DNA of 64,000 nt from Demequina maris. Lineage in GTDB: Bacteria > Actinomycetota > Actinomycetes > Actinomycetales > Demequinaceae. The notes under the pieces were generated by a model. The model did no database searches. It was not told the origin of the DNA and worked only from the letters and a program-made list of their open reading frames with translations. The DNA is taken from contig NZ_BBLX01000009.1 in the NCBI RefSeq assembly GCF_000971155.1, forward strand, positions 33,931 through 97,930, written 5' to 3'. How positions within the stretch are numbered: the stretch's first letter is position 1; each line of letters opens with the position of its first letter. The position numbers and the translations under genes are program-made. Shown one piece after another: positions 34,980 through 43,950 of this stretch.

Positions 34980-36293
34980 TCAGACGCGCGCGGCGACCTC
35001 GGAGTCCGCCCAGTGGGCGACGGTCGACACGATGTGGCGCACGTCGTGGACCGAGTGCGCGGCCGAGACGAACCACGCCTCGTAGGCGCTCGGCGGCAGC
35101 GCGACGCCCTCGCGGCGCACCGCGTGGAACAGGCGCGCGAAGGCCGCCGTGTCCTGCGCGGAGACCTGGTCGAACGTCACCGGCGCCTCGTCCAGCCCCA
35201 GGAAGATCGAGAACAGCGTGCCCGCGCGGCCGACAGCGTGGGTGATGCCGCGCTCGGTCAGCGCGCCCAAGACGCCGTCGGCGAGGTCGGCGGAGATGCG
35301 CGCCACATGCGCGTGCACGTCGTCGGTGAGCAGGCGCATCGTCGCGAGGCCGGCGGCCACGGCGACGGGGTTCCCCGACAGCGTGCCCGCCTGGTAGACG
35401 GGGCCGAGCGGCGCGAGCTGCTCCATGAGGTCGCGGCGGCCGCCCAGCGCGGCGACCGGCAGGCCGCCGCCGATGACCTTGCCGAAGGTCACGAGGTCCG
35501 GGGTCCACGGGTCGAGTCCCGCGGCGACGTCGTGGTCGCGCTCGATGCCCCAGTAGCCCGAGGGCCCGGCACGGAAGCCGGTGAGCACCTCGTCGAGGAT
35601 CATCACCGCGCCCTCGTTGCGGCAGAGCGTCGAGATGAGGCGGTTGAAGCCGGCGGGCGGCTGGATGACGCCCATGTTGGCGGGCGCCGCCTCGACGATG
35701 ACGCCGGCGATCTCGGCGCCGTGCTCGGCGAAGGCGTCGGTGAGCGCGGCCTCGTCGCCGTACGGCAGCACCAGCGTGTCCTGCGCGGCGCCGGGGGTCA
35801 CGCCCGCGGAGTCGGGGACGCCCGCCGTCGCGAGGCCCGAGCCCGCGGCGACCAGCAGCGCGTCCGAGTGGCCGTGGTAGCAGCCGGCGAACTTCACGAT
35901 GACCGTCCGGCCGGTCGCGGCGCGCGCGAGGCGGATCGCGGTCATGGTCGCCTCGGTGCCGGTCGACACGAGGCGCACCCGCTCGGCGGGCGCGTAGCGG
36001 TCGCGGATCATCTCCGCGAGCTCGACCTCGGCCTCGGTGGTCGCGCCGAAGGACAGGCCGCGCGTGGCGGCGGCCTGCACGGCGGCGACGACCTCGGGCC
36101 GCGCGTGGCCCAGGATCGCGGGACCCCAGGACGCGACGAGGTCGATCATCTCGCGGCCGTCCGCGTCGACGATGCGCGACCCGCTCGCCGAGGCGATCGG
36201 CACCGGCTCTCCCCCGACCCCGTTCCACGCGCGCACGGGCGAGTTCACGCCGCCGGGCAGGATCGCGCGGGCGCGCTCCGAGTACGAGGTCAT
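34980..36293 (-). CDS. hemL: Glutamate-1-semialdehyde 2,1-aminomutase
   Basis: A 437-aa PLP enzyme making 5-aminolevulinate. Landmarks: LPGGVNSPVRAWNGVGGEP at the N-terminus, VSTGTEATMTAIRLARAATGR, FAGCYHGHSDALLV, and the PLP lysine in TFGKVIGGGLPVAA. It is last in the hemC-hemD-hemB-hemL order on the minus strand, and the hemB stop abuts its ATG directly. Confidence 0.97.
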   Translation of the reverse strand: MTSYSERARAILPGGVNSPVRAWNGVGGEPVPIASASGSRIVDADGREMIDLVASWGPAILGHARPEVVAAVQAAATRGLSFGATTEAEVELAEMIRDRYAPAERVRLVSTGTEATMTAIRLARAATGRTVIVKFAGCYHGHSDALLVAAGSGLATAGVPDSAGVTPGAAQDTLVLPYGDEAALTDAFAEHGAEIAGVIVEAAPANMGVIQPPAGFNRLISTLCRNEGAVMILDEVLTGFRAGPSGYWGIERDHDVAAGLDPWTPDLVTFGKVIGGGLPVAALGGRRDLMEQLAPLGPVYQAGTLSGNPVAVAAGLATMRLLTDDVHAHVARISADLADGVLGALTERGITHAVGRAGTLFSIFLGLDEAPVTFDQVSAQDTAAFARLFHAVRREGVALPPSAYEAWFVSAAHSVHDVRHIVSTVAHWADSEVAARV

Positions 36294-37268
36294 TCAGTTC
36301 TCCTTGAGCCAGGCGGCGAGGTCGAGCGCCGCGTAGGTGACGACGATGTCGGCGCCGGCACGGCGCATCGACGTGAGAGCCTCGAGGTGCGAGGCGCGGC
36401 GGTCCAGCCAGCCGTGGGCGGCGGCCGCCTCGATCTGGGCGTACTCGCCCGACACGTGATAGGCCGCGACCGGCACGCGCGACTGCGCGGCGACCTCGGC
36501 GACGACGTCCAGGTAGGGCAGCGCGGGCTTCACCATGACCATGTCCGCGCCCTCGAGCTCGTCGAGCTCGGCCTCGTGGAGGCCCTCGCGGCCGTTGGCC
36601 GGGTCGAGCTGGTAGGTGCGGCGGTCGCCCTGGAGCTGGCTGTCGACGGCCTCGCGGAAGGGCCCGTAGAACGCCGAGGCGTACTTGGCGGCGTACGCGA
36701 GCAGCGCGGTGTCGGTGAAGCCCTCGGCCTCGAGGGCCTCGCGCACCACGGCGACCTGGTGGTCCATCATCCCGCTGAGGCCCAGCACGTGGGCGCCGGC
36801 GCGGGCCTGGGCGAGCGCCATCGCGGCGTAGATCTCGTTGGTCGCGTCGTTGTCGACCCGGCCGCCGGCGTCGAGGACGCCGCAGTGGCCGTGGTCGGTG
36901 AACTCGTCGAGGCACAGGTCGGCCATGATCACGAGGCGATCGCCGGCGGCCTCCGCCGCGAGCCCGATCGCGCGGTTGAGGATGCCCTCGGGGTCGACCG
37001 CGCCCGAGCCCTGCGCGTCGCGCACCGAGGGGATCGCGAACAGCATGAGGCCGCCGATCCCGGCCGCGACCGCGTCCTGGACCAGTCCCGGCACCGCGTC
37101 GAGCGGGTGCTGGGACACGCCCGGCAGCGACGTGATCGGCCGCTCCTCGGCGAGGTCCTCGTGGACGAAGACGGGCAGCACCAGCTCGGCGGGGTGCGGG
37201 CGCACCTCGCGGACGAGGCGGCGCATCGCGGGCGTGGTGCGCACGCGGCGCGGGCGGTACGAGGTCAT
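36294..37268 (-). CDS. hemB: Delta-aminolevulinic acid dehydratase (porphobilinogen synthase)
   Basis: A 324-aa enzyme condensing two 5-aminolevulinate molecules. The metal-binding region DLCLDEFTDHGHCGVL keeps the cysteines, YAAKYASAFYGPFREAV and DMVMVKPALPYLDVV carry the two active-site lysines, and the start MTSYRPRRVRTTPAMRRLVRE is typical. The ATG overlaps the hemD stop (ATGA). Confidence 0.97.
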   Translation of the reverse strand: MTSYRPRRVRTTPAMRRLVREVRPHPAELVLPVFVHEDLAEERPITSLPGVSQHPLDAVPGLVQDAVAAGIGGLMLFAIPSVRDAQGSGAVDPEGILNRAIGLAAEAAGDRLVIMADLCLDEFTDHGHCGVLDAGGRVDNDATNEIYAAMALAQARAGAHVLGLSGMMDHQVAVVREALEAEGFTDTALLAYAAKYASAFYGPFREAVDSQLQGDRRTYQLDPANGREGLHEAELDELEGADMVMVKPALPYLDVVAEVAAQSRVPVAAYHVSGEYAQIEAAAAHGWLDRRASHLEALTSMRRAGADIVVTYAALDLAAWLKEN

Positions 37269-38062
37269 GCGTGGTCTCCCTCGGGAGCGTCGTGGGGTGC
37301 GAGCGCCGCGAGCACCGCGGCCCGGATCCCAGCGTAGGTGGGCGTGTCCGCGACCGCGTCGACACGCAGCCCGGCGGCGCGCGCGCCGGCCTCCGTGGTG
37401 CGTCCGATGGCGACGATGCGGGTGGTGGGGGCGACCGCCGGGCAGGCGGCGGCGAAGCGCTCGGCGACCGAGCCGGAGGTGAGCAGGACCGCGTCGAGGC
37501 CGCCGTCGGCGACCGCGGCGACCGTCGCATCGTCCGGTCCCGGGCCGTCCACCGTGCGGTAGGCCTCGACGGTGTCGACGCTCCAGCCCTTGCGCGCGAG
37601 CCCGCGCTCGAGCACGGGCGACGCGAGGTTGCCGAGCGGCACGAGGACACGGGCGGACGCCTCGCCCGGAGCGTCCGGGAAGTCCGCGACGATGCCGCGG
37701 GCGTCGTGGCGCGTGGCGGGCACCAGGTCGACCGTGAGGCCGACCGCGGCGCACACGCCGCGGGTGGCCTCCCCGACCGTGGCGAACCGCGAGGCGGGCT
37801 GCGGCTCGCCCAGGCTCCGGCCGTGGGCACGGGCGATGCGGTCCATCGCGAGGACGGCGTTGCGGCTCGTCACGGCCATCCAGGCGTACGCGCCGTCGAG
37901 CCACGCGAGCGTGGCGGCCTCGAGCGCGGAGGGGTCCTCGGGCCCGGCGATCGCGATGAACGCGACCGGGGTGACGAGCGCCCCCTCGGCGACGAGGTCG
38001 TCGGCGAAGGCGGTCCGCTCGGCGGTGACCGGCACGAGCAGCCGGCGTCCGGCGAGGCTCAC
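37265..38062 (-). CDS. hemD: Uroporphyrinogen-III synthase
   Basis: A 265-aa stand-alone HemD without a DNA-binding tail, located between hemC and hemB, so it is the housekeeping enzyme. Weakly conserved as usual, it shows FIAIAGPEDPSALEAA, WMAVTSRNAVLAMDRIA and VLLTSGSVAERFAAA with IGRTTEAGARAAGL. It starts at GTG 38062 overlapping the hemC stop. The longer upstream frame lies inside hemC and is rejected. Confidence 0.9.
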   Translation of the reverse strand: MSLAGRRLLVPVTAERTAFADDLVAEGALVTPVAFIAIAGPEDPSALEAATLAWLDGAYAWMAVTSRNAVLAMDRIARAHGRSLGEPQPASRFATVGEATRGVCAAVGLTVDLVPATRHDARGIVADFPDAPGEASARVLVPLGNLASPVLERGLARKGWSVDTVEAYRTVDGPGPDDATVAAVADGGLDAVLLTSGSVAERFAAACPAVAPTTRIVAIGRTTEAGARAAGLRVDAVADTPTYAGIRAAVLAALAPHDAPEGDHA

Positions 38063-38976
38063 GCGCGGCCCATGAGGCGCTCGGCGCCGCGGCCCAGCAG
38101 CGAGAAGCCGCTCGAGCGGCCGATCGCGGCGGCCTCGGCGAGCACGCCGGAGTTGCGCTCGTTGAGCGCGAGCGTGCCGTCGTGGCCGATGACGCGCGTG
38201 TGGAGCGTGAGGCGGCCGCCGGAGACCGTCGCATGCGCGGCGACGGGGGCGGCGCAACCGGCGTCGAGCACGCGCAGCGCCTCGCGCTCGGCGGTCACGG
38301 CGGCACGGGTGGGCGCGTGGTCGAGCGTCGCGAGCAGCGCCCGCAGCTCGTCGGGGGCGTCCTCACGGATCTCGATCGCGAGCGCGCCCTGACCCGGCGC
38401 GGGCACCATGTCCTCGACGGACAGCGGCTCGGTCGCATCGTCGCCGCGGCCGAGGCGGTTGAGGCCCGCCGCCGCGAGCACGACGCCGTCGAGGCCGTCG
38501 CCGATGCGCGACAGGCGGGTGTCGACGTTGCCGCGCAGCGGCTGGACGTCGAGGTCGGGGCGGACGGCGAGCAGCTGCGCGGCGCGGCGCGGCGAACCGG
38601 TGCCGATGGCGGCGCCCTCGGGCAGCTCCGCGAGGGTGCGGCCGTCCGTGCAGAGCGCGTCGCGCGGGTCCTCGCGCTCGGGGATCGCCACCACCTCGAG
38701 GCCCGGGTAGGGCTGCGTGGGGACGTCCTTGAGCGAGTGCACGATGAAGTCGCACTCCCCCGCGAGCAGCGCCTCGCGCAGCGCCGTGACGAACACGCCG
38801 GTCTGCGACAGGCCCACGAGCGAGCCGCGGTCGATGTCGCCCTTGGTGGTCACCTTGACGAGCTCGACGGCGGCCTCGGCGCCGCCGGTCGCGGCCGCGG
38901 CGACGACCGCGTCGGCGAACTGGCCGGACTGTGCCGTCGCGAGCGCGGATCCACGGGTGCCGAGGCGGAGATTCAT
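38059..38976 (-). CDS. hemC: Porphobilinogen deaminase (hydroxymethylbilane synthase)
   Basis: A 305-aa enzyme polymerising porphobilinogen. Signature pieces are LRLGTRGSALATAQSGQ, DFIVHSLKDVPTQP, GTGSPRRAAQLLAVRPDL, LRGNVDTRLSRI, and the cofactor-bearing Cys in LDAGCAAPVAAHA. TACCCT lies 7 nt before the ATG, so hemC appears to head a leaderless hemC-D-B-L operon. No hemA, hemE or hemH is in the window. Confidence 0.97.
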   Translation of the reverse strand: MNLRLGTRGSALATAQSGQFADAVVAAAATGGAEAAVELVKVTTKGDIDRGSLVGLSQTGVFVTALREALLAGECDFIVHSLKDVPTQPYPGLEVVAIPEREDPRDALCTDGRTLAELPEGAAIGTGSPRRAAQLLAVRPDLDVQPLRGNVDTRLSRIGDGLDGVVLAAAGLNRLGRGDDATEPLSVEDMVPAPGQGALAIEIREDAPDELRALLATLDHAPTRAAVTAEREALRVLDAGCAAPVAAHATVSGGRLTLHTRVIGHDGTLALNERNSGVLAEAAAIGRSSGFSLLGRGAERLMGRA

Positions 38977-38983
38977 GGCGTCC

Positions 38984-38989
38984 AGGGTA
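38984..38989 (-). promoter_or_regulatory. Predicted -10 box of the hemCDBL operon
   Basis: TACCCT on the minus strand with a 7-nt spacer to the hemC ATG at 38976. Confidence 0.5.
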
Positions 38990-39016
38990 GTCGCCCTACC
39001 GGACACCCGGCACCGG

Positions 39017-40231
39017 TCACCGTCGGTACCCCGGCCCGACGAACACGAGCACCACCGCGACCAGCGCCAGCACGAGCGCCACCCAGGCGGGCGCGACGAA
39101 GCCGAGCCCCGCGCCGATGACGATCGCGCCGAGCCCCGTGCCCACCACCGTCGCGGCGTTGAGGGCGGAGTGCGAGATCGCGGCGCCGAGCGACGGCGAC
39201 GTGTGCGTCGCATCCATGAGGTGCGCCTGCGCGGCCTGCGAGAACGTCTGGATGAACACGCCGAGCAGGACGAGCGCCACCACGACCGGCCAGCCGAGGC
39301 TGCCGACGAGACCCAGCATCAGCAGCGTGACGGCGACCCCGATGAGCCCGACGCGCGAGGTGAGCAGCACCGAGCGGTCGGTGAGCCGGCCGCCCACGTA
39401 CGCGCCCGCCGTCATGCCCAGGCCGAACAGGGCGAGGACCACGGTGACCGTGGGCGGCGCGAAGCCGTTGGTGTCCTCGAGCAGCGGCACCATGTACGAC
39501 TGCACCGCGCCGAGGCCCGCGAAGCCGACCGTGACCGTGAGGATCGCGGTCCACAGCACGCGCCCGCGCAGGGCCGCGAGCTCGGTGCGGAAGCCGGCGC
39601 CGTGGGTGCCGGGCACCGACGGCACGAAGGCCCACATGAGCGCGAAGCCCGCGAGACCGACGGCGGCCACGAGCCAGAACGCGACGCGCCATCCGGACTG
39701 CACCGAGATCCACTGCATCGCGGGCACGCCGACCACGATCGCAGCGGTGAGCCCGTACATGATGGTCGCGATCACCTTGCCGCGCTTCTCGACGCCCAGC
39801 GCGAGCACGCCCACATAGGCGGCGGAGCCCAGCAGGGCGCCGTGCGGGAGGCCCGCGAGGAGCCGCGCGAGGAAGAGCGTCTCGACCGTGGGCGCGAGCG
39901 CGGTGAGCGCCGACGTCGCGACGAACACCGCGGACATCGTGAGCAGCAGCCGGCGGCGGTTCCACGAGGCGAGCCCGACCATGATGAGCGGGGCGCCGAT
40001 GACGACGCCCAGCGCGTACGCGACGATGGTCCAGCCGATCATGTCGACCGTGGTGTCCAGGTCGCGCACCTGGTCCTGGATGACGCCGGACGCCCCTCCC
40101 TGGGAGAGGCTGATCGCGAAGCCGGCGACGACGAAGCCGGCCAGGACGAGGGCGGGGTGCGCGGCGTGCGCGGTGCGCGGCAGGAGCCAGCGCGGGGTGC
40201 CGGCCTCGGAGGCCGGGGGCAGAGAGGTCAT
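39017..40231 (-). CDS. MFS transporter
   Basis: A 404-aa, 12-helix major-facilitator protein resembling the DHA1 sugar/drug-efflux branch (motif A-like DRSVLLTSRVGLIGV, and LARLLAGLPHGALLGSAAYVG in the N-half). The substrate is not predictable from sequence. Its ATG overlaps the stop of the MntR-like regulator by one base (TGATG), so the two are co-translated. A link to metal homeostasis, for example manganese or siderophore export, is inferred from that pairing. Confidence 0.85.
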   Translation of the reverse strand: MTSLPPASEAGTPRWLLPRTAHAAHPALVLAGFVVAGFAISLSQGGASGVIQDQVRDLDTTVDMIGWTIVAYALGVVIGAPLIMVGLASWNRRRLLLTMSAVFVATSALTALAPTVETLFLARLLAGLPHGALLGSAAYVGVLALGVEKRGKVIATIMYGLTAAIVVGVPAMQWISVQSGWRVAFWLVAAVGLAGFALMWAFVPSVPGTHGAGFRTELAALRGRVLWTAILTVTVGFAGLGAVQSYMVPLLEDTNGFAPPTVTVVLALFGLGMTAGAYVGGRLTDRSVLLTSRVGLIGVAVTLLMLGLVGSLGWPVVVALVLLGVFIQTFSQAAQAHLMDATHTSPSLGAAISHSALNAATVVGTGLGAIVIGAGLGFVAPAWVALVLALVAVVLVFVGPGYRR

Positions 40232-40902
40232 CAGGTGCCTTGCGTGACGAGCCACACCGCGGTCGCGGTGGCGGGCGGGACGACGAGGTCGGCCGCCTCC
40301 GCGGTCTCCACCCGGATCCCGCCGGAGCCGTCGGGGCCAAGCACCCGGATCGAGGCGTCCACGGTCAATCCTAGGGTCGCGAGGTCCCGGAGCACGCCGG
40401 GATCCGCATCCGACAGGCGGGCGACGGTCCAGTCGCCGGCAGCCGCCTCGGCGAGGTTCGTGCCGTCGACGACGTCGATGCGGCCGCTCGCGCTCGGGAT
40501 CGGGTCGCCGTGCGGATCGCGCGTGGGGTGGCCGAGCATCGTGTCGATCGCGTCGATCATGCGCGGCGAGCACGCGTGCTCGAGCACCTCGGCCTCGTCG
40601 TGCACCTCGTCCCAGCCGTAGCCCAGCTGCGTGACGAGGAAGGTCTCGATGAGCCGGTGCCGGCGCACCATGTCCAGCGCGCGCCGCTCCCCCTCGGGAG
40701 TGAGCGTGATCGCACCGTACGGCCGATGGTCGAGCAGGCCCGCCGCGACCAGCTTGCGGACGTTCTCCGACACGGTGGGCGCGGACACGCCGAGCCGCTC
40801 CGCGAGGCGCTTCGTGGTGACCGGCTCGTCGGACCACTCGGTCGCGCTCCACACGATCTTCACGTAGTCCTGCGCGGTCGCGGTCAGCTGCACCTCGGTC
40901 AT
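40231..40902 (-). CDS. DtxR/MntR-family metal-dependent transcriptional regulator
   Basis: A 223-aa regulator: winged helix (about 1-65, LAERLGVSAPTVSENVRKL), dimerisation and metal-binding domain (about 66-140) and C-terminal SH3/FeoA-like domain (about 150-223). Candidate metal ligands are Asp12, His82, Glu86, His101, Glu105, Glu108 and His109. Glu replaces the Cys of iron-sensing DtxR/IdeR, which favours a manganese sensor, although the MntR Glu11 position is Lys here. It heads a two-gene unit with the MFS transporter. Confidence 0.85.
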   Translation of the reverse strand: MTEVQLTATAQDYVKIVWSATEWSDEPVTTKRLAERLGVSAPTVSENVRKLVAAGLLDHRPYGAITLTPEGERRALDMVRRHRLIETFLVTQLGYGWDEVHDEAEVLEHACSPRMIDAIDTMLGHPTRDPHGDPIPSASGRIDVVDGTNLAEAAAGDWTVARLSDADPGVLRDLATLGLTVDASIRVLGPDGSGGIRVETAEAADLVVPPATATAVWLVTQGT

Positions 40903-40963
40903 CGTGTCCTCCCCCGCGGCCTCGCGCCGCGCCGTGCCCCCAGGGGACACGGTAGCGAGCGCG

Positions 40964-41581
40964 TCAGCGGCGGGTCCCGTCCTCGGGGCCGCGGCCCCGC
41001 AGCGCGATGGTGAGCGCGAGCGCGCCGGCGGCCACCGCGCCGATGATGACGTAGACGGCCGGGTTGGGGCCGACCTCCTCGTACACGGTGACGTGGGGCG
41101 CGGGGCTCGCGGTCGGCAGCACGGCCTCGGCGCTCGCGTCGGTCGCCGACGGCGAGGCGCTGGGGGACGCGGTGACGGAGGCGCTGGGGTCCGCGCCGGC
41201 CGCCTCGGGCGGCGCGTACGTGAAGGCGACCTCGCCCTCGATCGGGTGGCCGTCGCCGGCGACCACGCGGTACCTGAGGACGTTCTCGCCGGCGCCCAGC
41301 GCATCGTCCGGCACGGCGGCCGTGATGGTCTCCGTGACGGGCTCCTGCACCTCGAGCGCGGTGCGCGTGCCGTCGGGCGCGACGATCGCGAGCTCGTTGC
41401 CGATGTCGAGCAGCTGCTCGGTGAACTCGAGCGACACCTCGGCGAGCTCCGTGACGGTGTCCCCCTCGGCGGGGGTCGACGAGACCAGCGCGGTGTGCGC
41501 GGACGCCGGGGCGCCCGCGAGCACGAGCGCACCCGCGACGGCCGCCAGGGCGGCAAGGATCCGAGGCACGATGCGGGGCAT
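40964..41581 (-). CDS. CopC domain-containing secreted/membrane protein
   Basis: A 205-aa protein with a signal peptide ending ASA, so that the mature protein begins HTALVSSTPAEGD. This N-terminal His is the hallmark of copper-binding CopC. The beta-sandwich (about 33-130) contains VVAGDGHPIEGEVAF, whose His is the second conserved ligand region. A Ser/Ala/Pro linker and a C-terminal transmembrane helix (about 175-195) follow, as in YcnI/CopC-type actinobacterial proteins. No CopD gene is adjacent. Confidence 0.88.
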   Translation of the reverse strand: MPRIVPRILAALAAVAGALVLAGAPASAHTALVSSTPAEGDTVTELAEVSLEFTEQLLDIGNELAIVAPDGTRTALEVQEPVTETITAAVPDDALGAGENVLRYRVVAGDGHPIEGEVAFTYAPPEAAGADPSASVTASPSASPSATDASAEAVLPTASPAPHVTVYEEVGPNPAVYVIIGAVAAGALALTIALRGRGPEDGTRR

Positions 41582-41707
41582 GGGGCCAGTTTCCCACGGG
41601 GCGCCGGCGCGACCGTCCGCCGGCTTCACCCGATGGTCACCCGATGGTCACGCGACATCAAGCGCGAGGCAACCGACGGTTCGCCCGGGGCTCCAAGACT
41701 GACGAGC

Positions 41708-42829
41708 GTGAAGGTCGCGCTGGTCGCAGAGTCGTTCCTGCCGCACACGAACGGCGTCACCCACTCGCTGCTGCGAGTCCTCGACCACCTCGCCGCCCGC
41801 GGCGACGAGGCGGTCGTCATCGCCCCCGAGGCCCCCGGTGCTCCGGGGTCCGTCGCGGGCGTGCCCATCATCCACGTGCCCGCCGTCGGCTGGCCCGGCT
41901 ACAAGGACGTGCGCGTCGCGCTGTCGACGGTGCGCGGCGTGGCCCGCATCCTCGAGGACGTGCGCCCCGACGTCGTCCACCTCGCGTCGCCGTTCATGCT
42001 CGGCTGGGCGGCGGTCCGCGCCGCGTCCGACCTCGGGCTTCCGACGGTCGCGATCTATCAGACGGACGTGCCGTCCTACGCGGCCTCGTACCGCGCGCCG
42101 TGGGGCGAGCCGCTGCTGTGGGCGCGCGTCCGCAACATCCACCGCGCCGCCGACCTCACGCTCGCGCCCTCGACGGCTGCGATGGGCCAGCTCGAGGACC
42201 TCGGCGTCGACCGCCTGCGGCTGTGGCCGCGCGGCGTCGACACCGTGCGCTTCAACCCCGCGCATCGGGACGATGCGCTGCGGGCCTCGTGGGCGCCGCG
42301 CGGCGAGGTCGTGGTCGGGTACGTGGGCCGCCTCGCGCCCGAGAAGCGCGTCGACGACCTCGCGGTGCTCGCGGACCTGCCGGGCGTGCGGCTGGTCGTC
42401 ATCGGCGAGGGCCCCGAGGGTCCGCGCCTGCGGCGCGCGCTGCCCCGGGCGGAGCTCGCCGGCTTCCTGGGCGGCGGCGAGCTCGCGCGCGCCGTCGCGA
42501 GCCTCGATGTCATGGTCCACCCGGGCGAGCTCGAGACCTTCGGGCAGTCGATCCAGGAGGCCCTCGCCTCGGGCGTGCCGGTGGTGGCGCCGCGCCGCGG
42601 CGGACCGATCGACCTCATCGACCACGGCTCGAACGGCTTCCTGTACGCGCCGGGCCGGCTCGACCATCTGCGGGACGCGGTCGCGGCGCTCGTGGGCAAC
42701 GAGGACATGCGGCTGCTGCAGGGCGCGCACGCGCGGGTCTCCGTCGAGGGACGCACCTGGCCACGCGTGTGCAAGGCGCTCACGGACCACTACGCGCGCG
42801 CCATCGCGGCGAGGGCGGTGGCGTCATGA
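41708..42829 (+). CDS. GT4 family glycosyltransferase (mannosyltransferase-like)
   Basis: A 373-aa GT-B enzyme similar to actinobacterial PimB/MgtA-type alpha-mannosyltransferases: VAESFLPHTNGVTHSLLRVLDHL, PRGVDTVRFNP, VGYVGRLAPEKRVDDL, and the donor-binding GELETFGQSIQEALASGVP. The start is GTG 41708, preceded by AAGACT at a 7-nt spacing and no ribosome site. It is the first of three overlapping genes (ATGA junctions). The acceptor is probably a lipid or cell-envelope glycan, by family only. Confidence 0.88.
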   Translation: MKVALVAESFLPHTNGVTHSLLRVLDHLAARGDEAVVIAPEAPGAPGSVAGVPIIHVPAVGWPGYKDVRVALSTVRGVARILEDVRPDVVHLASPFMLGWAAVRAASDLGLPTVAIYQTDVPSYAASYRAPWGEPLLWARVRNIHRAADLTLAPSTAAMGQLEDLGVDRLRLWPRGVDTVRFNPAHRDDALRASWAPRGEVVVGYVGRLAPEKRVDDLAVLADLPGVRLVVIGEGPEGPRLRRALPRAELAGFLGGGELARAVASLDVMVHPGELETFGQSIQEALASGVPVVAPRRGGPIDLIDHGSNGFLYAPGRLDHLRDAVAALVGNEDMRLLQGAHARVSVEGRTWPRVCKALTDHYARAIAARAVAS

Positions 42830-43950
42830 GGATCGCTCAACTCGCGAACTTCTACGGCCCCCGCTCGGGCGGCCTGCGCACGGCGCTGCACGCGCTCGGC
42901 CGCGGCTACGTGGACGCCGGCGACGACGTCCTGCTGGTGGTCCCGGGTGACGAGGACCGCGTGCACGAGGCCTCGCACGGCCGCGTCGTCACGCTCCACA
43001 GCCCGCTCGTCCCGGGCACCGGGGGCTACCGGGCCATCACGCGGCTCGGCGCGGTCGCCGACACGCTCGAGGCGTTCCGCCCCGACGCCCTGGAGGTCTC
43101 CGACCGCACCACCCTCGCGGGCTTCGGCACGTGGGCGCGCGAGCGCGGCATCGGCGCCGCCTTCGTCGCCCACGAGCGGGTCGACGGCGTCCTCGCCTCC
43201 GCGCTGCCCGGGGCCGCCTCGCGCACGGTGGACAGGCTCGCTCGCGCGCACGCCGCACGGATCGCGGAGCGCTTCGACACCATCGTCGCCACCACCGCGT
43301 ACGCGGGCGCGGAGCTCGCCGCCGCGGGCGCGCGGGTCCGCACGGTGCCGCTCGGGGTCGACCTCGACCGCTTCCACCCGCGCCACGCCGACGCGGTGAC
43401 CCGCCGCCGCCACGCGCCGGACGACGTCCCGCTCGTGGTCCTCGCCTCGCGGCTGTCGCGCGAGAAGCGCCCGGACCTCGCGATCGACGCGGTGCGCGTG
43501 CTCCGCGAGCGCGGGCGACCCGTGCGGCTCGTCGTGGCCGGCGCCGGCCCGCTCGCGCGCCCGCTGCGCCGCGCGGCGTCGGGCCTGCCGGTCGAGCTGC
43601 TGGGCTTCGTCTCCGACCGCGGCGCGTTCGCATCGCTGCTCGCCAGCGCCGACGCGGTGGTCGCCCCGGGACCGATCGAGACGTTCGGCCTCGCGGCGCT
43701 CGAGGCGCTCGCCTCGGGCACGCCCGTGGTCGTCAACGCCGTCTCCGCGCTCCCGGAGGTCGTGGGCGACGCCGGGATCGCCGCCGCGGGCACGCCCGAG
43801 GCCTTCGCCGACGCGATCCAGACGATGCTCGCGCGCGACGGACGGTCGAGACGGCTCGAGGCGCGGGCGCGGGCGGTCAAGTTCCCCTGGTCGGCCTCCG
43901 TCGCGCGCATGCGGGCGGTGCACGCGGGGTCCCTGGCGGTCGTGCGATGA
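42826..43950 (+). CDS. GT4 family glycosyltransferase
   Basis: A 374-aa second GT-B enzyme: ANFYGPRSGGLRTALHALGRGY, VPLGVDLDRFHPR, VVLASRLSREKRPDLAIDAV, and the EX7E-like GPIETFGLAALEALASGTPVV. It differs clearly from its upstream neighbour, so the pair is unlikely to be a recent duplication. The 4-nt overlaps on both sides suggest stoichiometric synthesis with the neighbours. Confidence 0.88.
   Translation: MRIAQLANFYGPRSGGLRTALHALGRGYVDAGDDVLLVVPGDEDRVHEASHGRVVTLHSPLVPGTGGYRAITRLGAVADTLEAFRPDALEVSDRTTLAGFGTWARERGIGAAFVAHERVDGVLASALPGAASRTVDRLARAHAARIAERFDTIVATTAYAGAELAAAGARVRTVPLGVDLDRFHPRHADAVTRRRHAPDDVPLVVLASRLSREKRPDLAIDAVRVLRERGRPVRLVVAGAGPLARPLRRAASGLPVELLGFVSDRGAFASLLASADAVVAPGPIETFGLAALEALASGTPVVVNAVSALPEVVGDAGIAAAGTPEAFADAIQTMLARDGRSRRLEARARAVKFPWSASVARMRAVHAGSLAVVR

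Noticed and set aside
37265..38257. Longer hemD frame starting at 38257.
   Set aside because: The extra N-terminus is Arg/His/Pro-rich sequence lying within hemC. The GTG at 38062, overlapping the hemC stop, gives a normal HemD start.
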